From assembly GCF_000482725.1 (NCBI RefSeq), contig NZ_KI519480.1, forward strand, positions 78,967-142,966: a stretch of 64,000 bases of DNA, in the 5' to 3' direction. The stretch comes from Psychromonas arctica DSM 14288 (GTDB lineage Bacteria; Pseudomonadota; Gammaproteobacteria; Enterobacterales; Psychromonadaceae). The notes beneath the pieces were generated by a model that saw only the letters and a program-made list of their open reading frames with translations, was not told the origin of the DNA and ran no database searches. Both the position numbers and the translations under genes were made by a program. How positions within the stretch are numbered: position 1 is the stretch's first letter; every line of letters starts with the position of its first letter. Positions 24,927 through 34,679 of this stretch are shown here, piece by piece.

Positions 24927-26277
24927 AAAATTGCGGAAATGAAAATTGCGGACACCCATCCATTTGAATAATTACAATGCTTAAACTATCTTTTAGAAAT
25001 GCTCATTTCTGCATCTAGGAGGTAGTTTGTTATGACTCAATCTCGCCAATCCCAAGTGTCGTTATCTGATACCCCTTATTACCATTGTATTTCTCGCTGT
25101 GTTCGACGAGCTTATCTGTGTGGAGAAGATAAATACACGGAAAAGTCATTTGAACATAGACGGCAGTGGGTTGTTGAACGCATGCATTATCTAGCCTTTC
25201 TGTTTAATATCGATATTTGCGCCTACGCTATCATGTCTAACCACTATCACCTTGTGTTACATATCGACGAAGCGCTTAACGAAAGCTTAAGTCATGAAGA
25301 AGTTTGTGAGCGCTGGTGTCAGCTTTATTCAAAACCTATACTCGTTGAGCGTTGGCAATCCAAACAAACAACCTCTGAGGCTGAAAACAAAGCTGCATTA
25401 GCTATTATCGAAGGATGGAGAGGAAGATTAGTGGATATTTCATGGTTTATGCGCTGTTTAAATGAATTCATTGCGCGTAAAGCCAATAAAGAAGATGACT
25501 GTACAGGCCGGTTTTGGGAAGGACGATTTAAATCCCAAGCATTATTAGATGAAGATGCATTGTTAACTTGCATGGCTTATGTTGATTTGAATCCAGTGCG
25601 AGCAAAAATGACTATCAGTGTAGAAACGTCAGAATACACATCTGTTTACGAACGCCTGTTACCTTGCAAAAAAGTTGGTGTTGCCCAACAGCAAGAAAAG
25701 CCACTAGAATATACTTTTACTAAAAAGCCCTTATTTGGCTTTGTGGGTGATGAGAGCCAACATAATAATGAAAACAACATTCCAGGTATCCCATTTTCAT
25801 TATTAGATTATATTGAGTTAGTTGATTGGAGTGGGCGAATAATAAGGGAAGATAAACGAGGTGCTATTTCAAATCAACGACCTAGGTTATTATCAATGCT
25901 TGGTTTAGATGATGATACTTGGTTATCACTAGCGAGTAATTTTGGTAAAGATTATCACGGAGCAGTGGGGTCGTTAGAAGCATTAGCAGCTTATGCAAGC
26001 AACACTGGTAAACGCTGGATAGCGAGTAAGAATCAATTACGACTGCATTAACCAGTACATTTTTCTATTCACAACATAATAAACTCGTCTATTAGCTACC
26101 GCTAAAGTTTTTCATATTTGAAAAAGCCATTATTTGTCTCAAACGCCCTCAAATTTATATATTTCACGATTAAAGAAACTATTTTCGTAATTACTTTTAT
26201 TTTTGACTAATGAAAATAGCTTTGTTTTTGGTTGTTTAAATTAATGGATGTCCGCGTTTTTTTATCCGCGTTTTTTT
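24927..26277 (+). mobile_element. Y1 (HUH) transposase element with inverted ends
   Basis: The left end (24927-24965), read outward on the minus strand, is AAATGGATGGGTGTCCGC, then AATTTT, then a second TCCGC-AATTTT. The right end (26238-26277) on the plus strand is AAATTAATGGATGTCCGC, then GTTTTT, then a second TCCGC-GTTTTT. The ends are therefore imperfect inverted copies around the single transposase gene. No target duplication is evident, as expected for HUH single-strand transposition. Exact boundaries are uncertain by several bases. Confidence 0.6.
25032..26051 (+). CDS. IS200-like Y1 transposase (REP-associated type)
   Basis: Encodes a 339-residue HUH-type nuclease. The N-terminal Y1_Tnp domain has TPYYHCISRCVRR at the start and the metal-binding HUH motif in MSNHYHLVLHID. 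WFMRCLNEFIARKAN and GRFWEGRFKSQALLDEDALLTCMAYVDLNPVRA follow, which are typical of the larger REP-associated tyrosine transposase (RAYT-like) group of marine gammaproteobacteria. A strong AGGAGG ribosome site sits 9 bp before the ATG. The gene appears intact. Inverted sequence copies flank it. Confidence 0.9.
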   Translation: MTQSRQSQVSLSDTPYYHCISRCVRRAYLCGEDKYTEKSFEHRRQWVVERMHYLAFLFNIDICAYAIMSNHYHLVLHIDEALNESLSHEEVCERWCQLYSKPILVERWQSKQTTSEAENKAALAIIEGWRGRLVDISWFMRCLNEFIARKANKEDDCTGRFWEGRFKSQALLDEDALLTCMAYVDLNPVRAKMTISVETSEYTSVYERLLPCKKVGVAQQQEKPLEYTFTKKPLFGFVGDESQHNNENNIPGIPFSLLDYIELVDWSGRIIREDKRGAISNQRPRLLSMLGLDDDTWLSLASNFGKDYHGAVGSLEALAAYASNTGKRWIASKNQLRLH

Positions 26278-26370
26278 CGCGTTTTTATTTTATTATAACT
26301 ATCTGATATTGCTTGTTTCAATGTATGTTCAGCGCTTTACTTTTCCGTATTTTCTATTCTATAGAGTACA
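26052..26370. other. Right flank of the transposase element
   Basis: Holds the element's right end (26238-26277), further TCCGCG-T-run units and one copy of the dispersed repeat (26288-26345). No gene was recognised. Confidence 0.5.
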
Positions 26371-26399
26371 TTGACTAACTAATATTTAGATTGTAGTAT
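26371..26399 (+). promoter_or_regulatory. Sigma-70-like promoter of the three-gene unknown operon
   Basis: TTGACT (26371-26376) and TAGTAT (26394-26399) are separated by exactly 17 bp. The spacing is ideal and five of six -35 bases match. Transcription would start near 26406, giving a leader of about 110 nt before the first gene. Confidence 0.6.
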
Positions 26400-26514
26400 C
26401 AGTTGAATAGATATTCTTTAAACATCATATCAAGTCATATTTTGAAAAATATACTAATTAATTTTTATAATTTCTAACGTGTTTACTTTTAAATCAAGCT
26501 ATAAGTGAAATGAG

Positions 26515-27186
26515 ATGATACATAAAGGTCCGGCATCAGACGAAACATTCGCTATTGTTGTTATTGGGGACGATTTTTTTAGTGGCGATCTAAGCTTTAA
26601 AAGAATAGTCGAAGAGAAAGTCTTCCCTGATGAATTTATTGAGACTATAAATATAGAGTTATTAACTCCTTTACAAATTGTTGTTTCTACCTCTGGGATG
26701 CTACTTGATATAAATCCAGAAAGAATAACAATTACAACTTCTGATGCTTCTCAGAAGTACCCACTAAGAGATTATTGCTTTAATTTATTAAGTGCATTTT
26801 CTCTAGAAAATAAAATACAACAGATTGGATTTAATTTTACTCGTCGAATTTATTGTCATGATCAAAAAGAATGGCATAGAGTGGGGCACAAAGTGATGCC
26901 AAAAACGATATGGGAAAAAATTTATGAAGGTGGATCCGATAAAGTTAATTTTGGTTTACATGGCTATGCAGTTAAAATAGATGATCCAAAAAGAAAATAC
27001 TCTGGGTATTGTCAAATAAGAGTTTCTCCAATGAAGGATAATTCATTGGAGGTTTTAGTTAATGAGCACTTAGAATATAAAAAAATACTCGATGAAGATA
27101 AGTTTGATAGCATATTTAATACTGAATGGGACTTTACTTTACGAGCGTCAATTGCATTAATGGACAAATTTGAAGGAGAGGTATAA
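26515..27186 (+). CDS. Unknown protein, first gene of three-gene MBL operon
   Basis: Encodes 223 residues with no signal peptide or membrane helix; I do not recognise the family. The N-terminal half reads like alternating beta strands (FAIVVIGDDFFSGD, LTPLQIVVSTSGMLLDI). The middle has a His/Cys/Trp-rich stretch (CHDQKEWHRVGHKV), and the C-terminal part has SGYCQIRVSP and LEVLVNEHLEY before a helical end. Codon use is visibly richer in A and T than in the core genes downstream. The stop overlaps the next ATG (TAATG), so translation of the two is coupled. A promoter-like sequence lies 115 bp upstream. Confidence 0.75.
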   Translation: MIHKGPASDETFAIVVIGDDFFSGDLSFKRIVEEKVFPDEFIETINIELLTPLQIVVSTSGMLLDINPERITITTSDASQKYPLRDYCFNLLSAFSLENKIQQIGFNFTRRIYCHDQKEWHRVGHKVMPKTIWEKIYEGGSDKVNFGLHGYAVKIDDPKRKYSGYCQIRVSPMKDNSLEVLVNEHLEYKKILDEDKFDSIFNTEWDFTLRASIALMDKFEGEV

Positions 27187-27785
27187 TGCTCCAAATAAAT
27201 TCAAAAGTTGAAAGTAATCAAACCGTAAGTTCTACGGGTAGCCTTTATGGTGACTTAGATGATCTTTCAATACAAAGAAAAACTAACTACCACAATAGGA
27301 TGGGTGATTTAAACTTATATGAGCGTGATGATAATTTACCCTTTAAAGAAAAAAATAGAACGAATTTCAGAGGTGCTAATTCACCTTTTAAAAATACAGA
27401 TTTAACCAAAAATACAGATTTAACTAAAAATATAGTCGTAGGTAATGCTGCAGATAAGTTCAAAGTTATTGCTGAATGGAATGGGTTTGTATCAGAAATT
27501 CATGATTCTTATTTTATTACTGTAGTAAAAGATATGAATAATGATTCTTTACAAGAAGAAATAGCAGAATTTGAAATGGAAGACCTTTCTAACGAGCAAA
27601 CCGAAAAACTATCAGTAGGATTGTCATTCTATTGGACTATTGGTTATAAGACGATTAATAAAACAAAGTATAAAACATCAAAAATCGCATTTAGACATTT
27701 GATGCCGCTATCTAAGCCGATGTTTAAACTAGCTGAAAAAGAAGCTAGTGAGTTAGATGATTTTTTTGCGCAATTTGATAAGTGA
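27186..27785 (+). CDS. Unknown protein with disordered N-terminus, second gene of three-gene MBL operon
   Basis: Encodes 199 residues. The first ~88 are polar, Asn/Asp/Lys-rich and probably disordered, and include a short internal repeat (NTDLTK at 70-75 and 76-81, an 18-bp DNA duplication). Residues ~92-175 look like a compact beta-rich domain: VIAEWNGFVSEIHDSYFITVV, then an acidic stretch EEIAEFEMEDLS, then LSFYWTIGY and SKIAFRHL. The tail is an acidic helix (KEASELDDFFAQFDK). I recall hypothetical proteins with a similar C-terminal domain beside MBL-fold proteins but no named function. It overlaps the upstream gene and is 8 bp from the next. Confidence 0.72.
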   Translation: MLQINSKVESNQTVSSTGSLYGDLDDLSIQRKTNYHNRMGDLNLYERDDNLPFKEKNRTNFRGANSPFKNTDLTKNTDLTKNIVVGNAADKFKVIAEWNGFVSEIHDSYFITVVKDMNNDSLQEEIAEFEMEDLSNEQTEKLSVGLSFYWTIGYKTINKTKYKTSKIAFRHLMPLSKPMFKLAEKEASELDDFFAQFDK

Positions 27786-27793
27786 ATATCTAG

Positions 27794-28861
27794 ATGGAAG
27801 TGTCACTATTTGGTCCAGGGGTTGGAGAATGTGTACTTGTTAAATTGCCGAATGATAAGTGGATTATTGTAGACTCTTTTATCGACAAGGAGTCAGGGAA
27901 GCCGATCGCCTTACAATACTTAAAAGAACAAAATTTAAATCCAGAAGAAGTTGTTGAGTTAATAATTGTTACACATTGGCATAGTGATCACATTGCTGGG
28001 ATGTCAGAGGTCATTTTCAATTGTACAAATGCAAGCGTTGTAATTCCTTCAGCATTCACAAAAAAAGAATTTACTATTTTTATTACATCTCTAGCCAAAG
28101 ACCAATCTTTAGGTGAATTAAATAGTGCTAAAGAAATGAAAAGAGTTATGTTTGGGTTGGGAGAACATTATAGAAACAATAAAATACCACCTATCTACGC
28201 ATCTGAAGGTAAATGTCTTTACAGAGATGATGTTAATCACATAAATGTCGTAGCTCTTTCTCCATCTAGCCATTCAGAGACTAATTCCTTAATGGAATTA
28301 AATGACTTATACAATAAATTCAAAGTTCAAAATCCTAGGGTACATATATTAAAACAAGCGCCGAATAATAACTCTATTGCCTTAGCAATCACAGTTAAAG
28401 ATGTCTCCATATTACTAGGAGGAGATCTTGAAGAACCTAAGTATAATCCTGATAAGCTTTATGGATGGTCGGCTATATTAAAGTCTAAACAAGTATCTAA
28501 GAGAAAGTCTGTATTATTCAAAGTCCCGCATCATGGTTCGAGAACAGGACATCATGATGAAGTGTGGAGTGAAATGCTTCAAAAACCATGCTCCATACTA
28601 ACCACATACAACTCTTCATCTTTACCTCGTTCTGAAGATATAGAAAGAATCAAAGGAGAATCTAATTCTGTTTATATTACTTCACCACCAAAAATACCTA
28701 AAAAACTGCTAAGAGATAAAAGATTGCAGAAAGATATTGATAATTTTTGTAAAAATTTAAAGCCTAAAGAATCAGTAACAGGCCATGTGAAAGCTCTTGT
28801 AGACACAATGTCTGGTTCGGTAGAGGTAGCTGAATCAAAAAGAAGTATGGTAGAACTCTAA
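27794..28861 (+). CDS. ComEC-type metallo-beta-lactamase-fold protein, third gene of the operon
   Basis: A 355-residue MBL-fold protein, soluble, with no ComEC channel domain. Metal ligands are in THWHSDHIAG (His61, His63, Asp65, His66). Asp211 in LLGGDLEEP and His246/His247 in VPHHGSRTGHH complete the set. The NNNSIALAI block and the PHHGS motif are those of the C-terminal nuclease-like domain of ComEC/Rec2 DNA-uptake proteins, which suggests nucleic acid or a nucleotide as substrate. About 70 C-terminal residues are basic. Its tight linkage to two unknown genes suggests that the MBL enzyme is the catalytic member of a small system. Confidence 0.88.
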   Translation: MEVSLFGPGVGECVLVKLPNDKWIIVDSFIDKESGKPIALQYLKEQNLNPEEVVELIIVTHWHSDHIAGMSEVIFNCTNASVVIPSAFTKKEFTIFITSLAKDQSLGELNSAKEMKRVMFGLGEHYRNNKIPPIYASEGKCLYRDDVNHINVVALSPSSHSETNSLMELNDLYNKFKVQNPRVHILKQAPNNNSIALAITVKDVSILLGGDLEEPKYNPDKLYGWSAILKSKQVSKRKSVLFKVPHHGSRTGHHDEVWSEMLQKPCSILTTYNSSSLPRSEDIERIKGESNSVYITSPPKIPKKLLRDKRLQKDIDNFCKNLKPKESVTGHVKALVDTMSGSVEVAESKRSMVEL

Positions 28862-28982
28862 CAAGAACACATCAAAAATATTTGCAACTTGTAAATTTAA
28901 CATTATTATATCAATAGGTTAGTGAATTAATTTCATGATCAACGCGGCTACAACTCTCCACCGTCAAGCTTCCCCAAACAAT

Positions 28983-29075
28983 TAACGCATTTTAAGTAAA
29001 ACCAAACAGGATGTTTGGGATAGTCGAGGCTAGTGCATGGATGCACGTCCGAAACGGTACGTTTAAAATGCGTTA
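28983..29075. repeat. Folded 93-bp element with closing stem and inner hairpins
   Basis: A perfect 13-bp stem (TAACGCATTTTAA at 28983-28995 with TTAAAATGCGTTA at 29063-29075) encloses two perfect inner hairpins, CCAAACA-GGA-TGTTTGG (29002-29018) and GTGCATGGATGCAC (29033-29046). The nested arrangement would fold into a multi-branched structure as RNA or single-stranded DNA. It may be a non-coding RNA, or a repeat of the REP/MITE kind. I do not recognise a named RNA family. Confidence 0.7.
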
Positions 29076-29117
29076 GTTGGTTGGATCAGAAAGCGAGTCG
29101 GTGTGCCTTTTTCTTTG

Positions 29118-29151
29118 GTTACTTTCTTTTGGGCACGCAAAAGAAAGTAAC
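29118..29151. repeat. 13-bp inverted repeat (hairpin)
   Basis: GTTACTTTCTTTT and AAAAGAAAGTAAC pair perfectly around the 8-nt loop GGGCACGC. I know similar hairpins as scattered intergenic repeats in marine gammaproteobacteria. It lies between the folded 93-bp element and ubiG and could also stop minus-strand ubiG transcription. Confidence 0.75.
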
Positions 29152-29234
29152 ACGCCGTTAGGGCGGAACACAAAGCTGGAAATACCAATTCAACTCGATG
29201 AGCGAAGCCGAACCAATACCCACATCAATACAAA

Positions 29235-30002
29235 TCAAACAACCTTCATACACTTCAACATATAATTCACATCCACATTTTGCGTGATCTTAAACCCATT
29301 CATCAACGGACTATATTCCACACCACACAAGTCATCACAATGTAACTGCGTTGTATCAATCGCACTCAACAACTGCGAAGGGCGAATAAACTTCTCATAT
29401 TCATGCGTCCCTTTTGGCACCCAACGTAACACATGCTCTGCGCCTAAAATCATCATTAGGTACGCTTTCCATGTTTTATTGATTGTTGAGAAGTAAACAG
29501 TGCCACCGGGTTTTACTAAATCACAACACGCTTGAATAACAGAAGCCGGATCCGGCACGTGCTCTAACATTTCCATGCAAGTCACGACATCGAAGGCTTG
29601 TGGATGAGTTTGGGCAAATTGCTCTGCAGTGGTTTTTTGGTAATCGACCTTAGTTTCAGTCTCTAATGCATGTAAACGGGCAATTTGTAATGACGCGTGT
29701 GCCATATCAATGCCCGTTACGTCTGCACCTTTAATCGCCATGCTTTCTGCTAAAATGCCGCCGCCACAACCTACATCGACTACTTTCTTGCCAAATAGCC
29801 CATCAACACCTTGCTCTATGTATTCCAGACGCGTTGGGTTGAGCATATGTAAAGGCTTGAAATCACCTTCTAAATCCCACCATTGCTCCGCCATCGCAGA
29901 AAACTTTTCAATTTCTTGCTGATCGACATTCGCTTCCAGCGCATTATCTTGTAATGAGGTCGTTTGTGCTGCGTTATTCTGTGATGGGGTGTTTTCAGCC
30001 AC
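29235..30002 (-). CDS. ubiG: Ubiquinone biosynthesis O-methyltransferase
   Basis: UbiG performs both O-methylations in ubiquinone (and demethylmenaquinone-related) synthesis using S-adenosylmethionine. From the GTG start (AGGAT site about 10 bp before) the protein has 255 residues. It matches E. coli UbiG closely: [23 protein letters not shown], the SAM loop [29 protein letters not shown] and the end VDVNYML. The first ~25 residues are a Gln/Asn-rich extension not needed for the fold, so a later start is possible. Upstream of gyrA and divergent from it, as in many gammaproteobacteria. Confidence 0.96.
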   Translation of the reverse strand: MAENTPSQNNAAQTTSLQDNALEANVDQQEIEKFSAMAEQWWDLEGDFKPLHMLNPTRLEYIEQGVDGLFGKKVVDVGCGGGILAESMAIKGADVTGIDMAHASLQIARLHALETETKVDYQKTTAEQFAQTHPQAFDVVTCMEMLEHVPDPASVIQACCDLVKPGGTVYFSTINKTWKAYLMMILGAEHVLRWVPKGTHEYEKFIRPSQLLSAIDTTQLHCDDLCGVEYSPLMNGFKITQNVDVNYMLKCMKVV

Positions 30003-30533
30003 GCTATTGTCATCCTATTTAGTTGCGGTTTTTGTACCCATGATACTGCAAGATACAAAATCAACAAACCAAATTGTGCTTAGCGGCTAGGTATAAAATT
30101 GAGCTTTCGAGCGATTAACTTGGTTAATCTTGCATCGCGAGAATGATTAAAAGGCATGATTTTTGATAGTTATTGAGCATTAATAGTTTATAACAGAGTT
30201 TTTAACATAGAAGATGATTACAATTTGGCTTGCTCTGTGGTCGCGAATTGTTGATAGTTTTACTTGTTTTTTGCCAGAGCCAATTGTGAGAAACGAATAA
30301 AACCTGATGACAATAATACGAGAGAATGTATTTTGCGATTCTAAGGGGCTTAAAATGCCACAAGTGGTTGTGTGAAAAATGAGCAGTTAGTTAATAAATG
30401 CCCCATATTGCGCCATAAAACGATTCTCAGGCGATTTTGCACATTAAAACGCTTCTGCCAAGGTGCATTTGTGCTACTATCGGCCTCTTACTAAATTCAG
30501 TCTATTTCCACTAAATTAAGGATTTAAGTTTCT
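30003..30533. other. ubiG-gyrA divergent intergenic region
   Basis: It should contain both promoters. For gyrA, an extended -10 (TGC-TACTAT, 30472-30480) lies about 53 bp before the ATG with only a weak -35. No gene or clear operator was recognised in the remaining ~470 bp. Confidence 0.45.
30472..30480 (+). promoter_or_regulatory. Possible extended -10 element of gyrA
   Basis: TGC followed by TACTAT matches an extended -10; the -35 region is poor, as is common for extended -10 promoters. Confidence 0.35.
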
Positions 30534-33269
30534 ATGAGCGAATTTGCCTCTGACGTTTCTCCAATTAATATTGAAGATGAATTAAAAAATTCTTATCTTG
30601 AATACGCAATGAGCGTGATCGTAGGTCGTGCTTTGCCCGATGTACGTGATGGCCTAAAACCCGTTCACCGTCGTGTTCTGTTTGCCATGAATGTACTACG
30701 TAATGATTGGAACAAACCTTATAAAAAATCAGCACGTGTTGTTGGTGATGTGATCGGTAAATATCACCCACATGGTGATACCGCTGTTTACGATACCATC
30801 GTTCGTATGGCGCAAGACTTCTCTCTTCGTTACATGTTAGTTGATGGTCAAGGTAACTTTGGTTCTGTTGATGGCGACAGCGCCGCAGCGATGCGTTATA
30901 CGGAAATCCGTATGCAGAAATTAGCGCATGAATTGTTAGCCGATTTAGAAAAAGAAACCGTTGATTACGTACCTAACTATGACGGAACTGAATTCATTCC
31001 TGAAGTGTTACCGACTAAAATCCCTAACTTATTAATTAATGGTTCATCGGGTATTGCGGTTGGTATGGCGACGAACATTCCACCTCATAACTTAGGTGAA
31101 GTGATCAGTGCTTGTTTAGCGCTAATTAAAGATGAAGATATTACGATCAATGAGTTGATTGAACATATCCCAGGTCCTGACTTCCCAACAGCGGGCATCA
31201 TTAATGGTCGTAAAGGTATTGTTGAAGCTTACCATACGGGGCGCGGTAAAATTAAAGTACGCGCTAAAGCGGATATTGAAGTTAATGAAAAAACCGGTCG
31301 CGAAACGATCGTGGTTCATGAATTACCGTACCAAGTTAACAAAGCGCGTTTGATTGAAAAAATCGCGGAATTTGTTAAAGATAAAAAAATTGAAGGTATC
31401 AGCGCACTACGTGACGAGTCAGATAAAGACGGTATGCGTATGGTGGTTGAAGTTAAACGTGGCGAAGTGGGTGAAGTGGTTTTAAACAACCTTTATGCAC
31501 AAACGCAAATGCAAGTAACATTCGGTATTAATGCCGTTGCACTTGACCACGGTCAACCAAAACTATTCAACCTAAAAGAGATGTTAGAAGCGTTTATTCT
31601 ACATCGTCGTGAAGTAGTTACTCGTCGTACGGTATTTGAATTACGTAAAGCGCGTGACCGTGCACATATCCTTGAAGGGTTAGCTATTTCATTGGTTAAC
31701 ATTGAAGCTATCATTGAAATGATCCGTAAGTCTCCAACACCAGCTGAAGCAAAATTAGCGCTACAGTCTCGTGGTTGGGATTTAGGTGCTGTTGCTTCTA
31801 TGTTAGAAGCAAGCGGTGTTGATGCTGCTCGTCCTGATGGCTTAGCGATTGAGTTTGGTATTCGTGATAACCAATATTTCATGACTGAAATTCAAGCACA
31901 GGCAATTCTAGATTTACGTCTACACAAGTTAACGGGCCTTGAGCACGAGAAAATTTTAGGCGAGTACAAAGAGCTATTAGAAATCATTGCTGCTTTATTA
32001 TTCATTCTTGAGAGTCCTGCGCGTTTGATGGAAGTGATTGAAGAAGAATTAGAAGAAGTGCGTGATAACTTTGATGATGAACGTCGTACTGAAATCACTG
32101 AAAGCGAATCTGATTTATGTATGGAAGATTTAATCGTTGAAGAAGATGTGGTTGTGACACTTTCTCACGAAGGTTACGTTAAGTACCAACCGTTATCAGA
32201 TTACGAAGCACAGCGTCGTGGTGGTAAAGGTAAAGCTGCAACTAAGATGAAAGATGAAGATTTCATTGAGAAACTGTTAGTAGCAAGTACGCATGATACG
32301 ATTTTATGTTTCTCTACCCGTGGTCGTTTGTACTGGCTGAAAACATTCCAACTACCATTAGCGTCTCGTCAAGCACGTGGTCGTCCGATTGTGAATATTC
32401 TGCCGCTTGAAGAAGGCGAACGTATTACTGCCATCTTACCAGTACGTGAATATGAAGATGATAAATATGTGTTCATGGCAACCGCTAACGGTACGGTTAA
32501 GAAAACCGCATTGAGTGCTTACAGTCGTCCTCGTTCAAGTGGTTTGATTGCGATTAACCTAAACGATGATAACGAGTTGATCGGTGTGGCGTTAACTGAT
32601 GGTACAAACGAAATCATGTTGTTCTCGGACGCAGGTAAAGTGGTTCGCTTTAAAGAAGCGGAAGAAAGCGAAGTAACCGATGAAGAAGGTAATGTTGTAC
32701 TGGATGAAAACGGTAACCCTGAGATTAAGTTCAAAGGTGTTCGTCCAATGGGTCGTACGGCAACGGGTGTTCGTGGTATTAAATTAAATGAAGGCGGTAA
32801 AGTCGTTTCATTAATTGTACCTAATGCAACGGGTCATATATTAACAACCACAGAAAATGGTTACGGTAAACGTACGCCATTAGACGATTACTCATCTAAG
32901 AGTCGTGCTACGCAAGGTGTTATCTCAATCAAGGTGAGTGAGCGTAACGGTAAAGTGGTTGGTGCGGTTCAAGTCGATGATAATGATGAAATCATGTTGA
33001 TCTCTAACCGTGGTACGTTAGTACGTACTCGTGTTTCTGAGGTTTCTGTGGTCGGTCGTAATACACAAGGTGTTACCTTAATACGCACCGCTGAAGATGA
33101 AAAAATCGTTGCATTACAACGTATTGAAGAAATCAAAGATGTGCCTGTTTACGATGAAAATGGTGACTTAGTATTACAAGCACCAGCGGTCGTTGAGGGT
33201 GAAGTACAAGAAGGTGAATCAGAGGCATTAGAAAATGTCGATGAGCAACCAACAGACGCACCTGAATAA
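30534..33269 (+). CDS. gyrA: DNA gyrase subunit A
   Basis: GyrA is the breakage-reunion subunit of gyrase, which introduces negative supercoils with GyrB. The 911-residue protein has the catalytic Tyr122 (RYTEIRM) and a winged-helix region with [10 protein letters not shown], where position 83 is Thr and 87 is Asp. The GyrA box QRRGGKG opens the C-terminal DNA-wrapping beta-pinwheel. There is a long acidic tail ([13 protein letters not shown]...). Thr83 rather than Ser83 is the natural state in several genera and does not by itself mean quinolone resistance. A terminator follows, so gyrA is separated from serC. Confidence 0.98.
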   Translation: MSEFASDVSPINIEDELKNSYLEYAMSVIVGRALPDVRDGLKPVHRRVLFAMNVLRNDWNKPYKKSARVVGDVIGKYHPHGDTAVYDTIVRMAQDFSLRYMLVDGQGNFGSVDGDSAAAMRYTEIRMQKLAHELLADLEKETVDYVPNYDGTEFIPEVLPTKIPNLLINGSSGIAVGMATNIPPHNLGEVISACLALIKDEDITINELIEHIPGPDFPTAGIINGRKGIVEAYHTGRGKIKVRAKADIEVNEKTGRETIVVHELPYQVNKARLIEKIAEFVKDKKIEGISALRDESDKDGMRMVVEVKRGEVGEVVLNNLYAQTQMQVTFGINAVALDHGQPKLFNLKEMLEAFILHRREVVTRRTVFELRKARDRAHILEGLAISLVNIEAIIEMIRKSPTPAEAKLALQSRGWDLGAVASMLEASGVDAARPDGLAIEFGIRDNQYFMTEIQAQAILDLRLHKLTGLEHEKILGEYKELLEIIAALLFILESPARLMEVIEEELEEVRDNFDDERRTEITESESDLCMEDLIVEEDVVVTLSHEGYVKYQPLSDYEAQRRGGKGKAATKMKDEDFIEKLLVASTHDTILCFSTRGRLYWLKTFQLPLASRQARGRPIVNILPLEEGERITAILPVREYEDDKYVFMATANGTVKKTALSAYSRPRSSGLIAINLNDDNELIGVALTDGTNEIMLFSDAGKVVRFKEAEESEVTDEEGNVVLDENGNPEIKFKGVRPMGRTATGVRGIKLNEGGKVVSLIVPNATGHILTTTENGYGKRTPLDDYSSKSRATQGVISIKVSERNGKVVGAVQVDDNDEIMLISNRGTLVRTRVSEVSVVGRNTQGVTLIRTAEDEKIVALQRIEEIKDVPVYDENGDLVLQAPAVVEGEVQEGESEALENVDEQPTDAPE

Positions 33270-33285
33270 CGGTTAATGACAATTT

Positions 33286-33316
33286 AATAAGCGGCAATAG
33301 CCGCTTATTTTGTTTT
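33286..33316 (+). terminator. Rho-independent terminator of gyrA
   Basis: The stem AATAAGCGGC / GCCGCTTATT has loop AATA and is followed by TTGTTTT, 17 bp after the gyrA stop. Confidence 0.8.
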
Positions 33317-33346
33317 AAAAGAGTCAACTTTTTAAGAGAGTTAGCA

Positions 33347-34435
33347 ATGACAAAAATATATAACTTTTGTGCGGGTCCCGCGATGTTACCTGAAGCAGTA
33401 ATGCAACAGGCGCAAAGCGAGTTTTGTAATTGGCAAGGTTTAGGCGTTTCGGCGATGGAAGTGAGTCACCGTAGTCCTGAATATGTTGCTATGGCAAAAC
33501 AATCTGAACTGGATTTACGTGAATTAATGGCTATTCCTGATAATTATAAAGTGCTGTTTTGTCATGGTGGTGGACGTGGCCAATTTGCTGCTGTACCGCT
33601 TAATTTGTTAGGTGATAAATTAGACGCTGATTATATTGTCACAGGGCAGTGGTCTAAGTCTGCCGTGGCGGAAGCTAAAAAACATGCTCGTATTCATGAG
33701 ACCGATATCATGTTAACCACAGAGCAAGGTAAAATTGCTGTTAAACCGAGTGCGGATTGGAATGTTAACGCCGGTGCGGCTTATGTACATTATTGCCCTA
33801 ATGAAACCATTGAAGGGATCGAAATATTTGATGTGCCTGAAACAGGTGTAGTACCGTTAGTGGCTGATATGAGCTCAACCATTTTGTCACGCACCATTGA
33901 TGTTTCAAAATTTGGTGTTATTTATGCCAGCGCACAGAAAAACATTGGCCCATCTGGTTTGGCGATTGTGATTGTACGTGAAGATTTGATCGGCCATGCA
34001 CGTACAGCTATTCCGTCTATTTTTGATTATCAAATTCAAAGCGACTTCGACTCAATGTACAATACACCGCCTACTTACTCATGGTATTTAGCCGGTCTTG
34101 TGTTTAAATGGTTATTAGCGGAAGGTGGCATAGCAGCCATTGAGCAGAAAAATATTGCTAAAGCAGAGTTGCTTTATAACGCAATTGATAAGTCTGATTT
34201 TTATACTAATAATGTAGATGCAAGTGTACGTAGCCGTATGAATATTCCTTTCACATTAGCTGATGATAGTTTAAATGAAACCTTCTTAAGTGAAGCTAAA
34301 GCTGCGGGCCTATTAACTTTAAAAGGGCATAAATTAGTTGGCGGAATGCGTGCTAGCATTTATAACGCAATGCCGATTGAAGGTGTACAAGCTTTAGTTG
34401 ATTTTATGGCTGTTTTCGAGAATAAATACGCCTAA
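33347..34435 (+). CDS. serC: Phosphoserine aminotransferase
   Basis: SerC makes 3-phosphoserine (serine pathway) and the corresponding step of pyridoxal phosphate synthesis. It has 362 residues, equal to E. coli SerC. Visible features are the start [23 protein letters not shown], the segment DMSSTILSR, and the PLP-lysine motif [13 protein letters not shown] with the Schiff-base lysine. The gene sits downstream of the gyrA terminator and upstream of hisC and aroA, the usual gammaproteobacterial gyrA-serC-...-aroA order. The 244-bp gap to hisC contains an A-rich stretch with a loosely repeated CCTATAAAGAA motif. Confidence 0.97.
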   Translation: MTKIYNFCAGPAMLPEAVMQQAQSEFCNWQGLGVSAMEVSHRSPEYVAMAKQSELDLRELMAIPDNYKVLFCHGGGRGQFAAVPLNLLGDKLDADYIVTGQWSKSAVAEAKKHARIHETDIMLTTEQGKIAVKPSADWNVNAGAAYVHYCPNETIEGIEIFDVPETGVVPLVADMSSTILSRTIDVSKFGVIYASAQKNIGPSGLAIVIVREDLIGHARTAIPSIFDYQIQSDFDSMYNTPPTYSWYLAGLVFKWLLAEGGIAAIEQKNIAKAELLYNAIDKSDFYTNNVDASVRSRMNIPFTLADDSLNETFLSEAKAAGLLTLKGHKLVGGMRASIYNAMPIEGVQALVDFMAVFENKYA

Positions 34436-34679
34436 GTAAACCTCTAAAAATCATCTGTTTTAAAGTGTTATGTTTGAATAACCTAAACTAACACTTTTTA
34501 AATGGTTTTTTTGAGTGGTGTTTTTAAGTTGTTTTTTAAATGGTCTTTATAAGTAATACGCCACGCATTTTAAACAATTGCTTTTAACAATACCTATAAA
34601 GAACACATATAAAAACACCTATAAAGAATGCCCATAAAGAGCAGATTCAAAGAAAAATAAAGCATTGTAAGGAACTGGA

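Noticed and set aside
28983-29075. Folded element as a tRNA or a known riboswitch
   Set aside because: No anticodon-arm or T-loop pattern, and no match to a riboswitch core that I can recognise; it is also not directly before a gene start.
29077-29265. 62-codon open frame after the folded element
   Set aside because: It crosses the perfect hairpin and has no recognisable domain or ribosome site.
30780-30785. Thr83 in GyrA as a quinolone-resistance mutation
   Set aside because: Thr at this position is the normal residue in several genera; without comparison to close relatives it is not evidence of selection.
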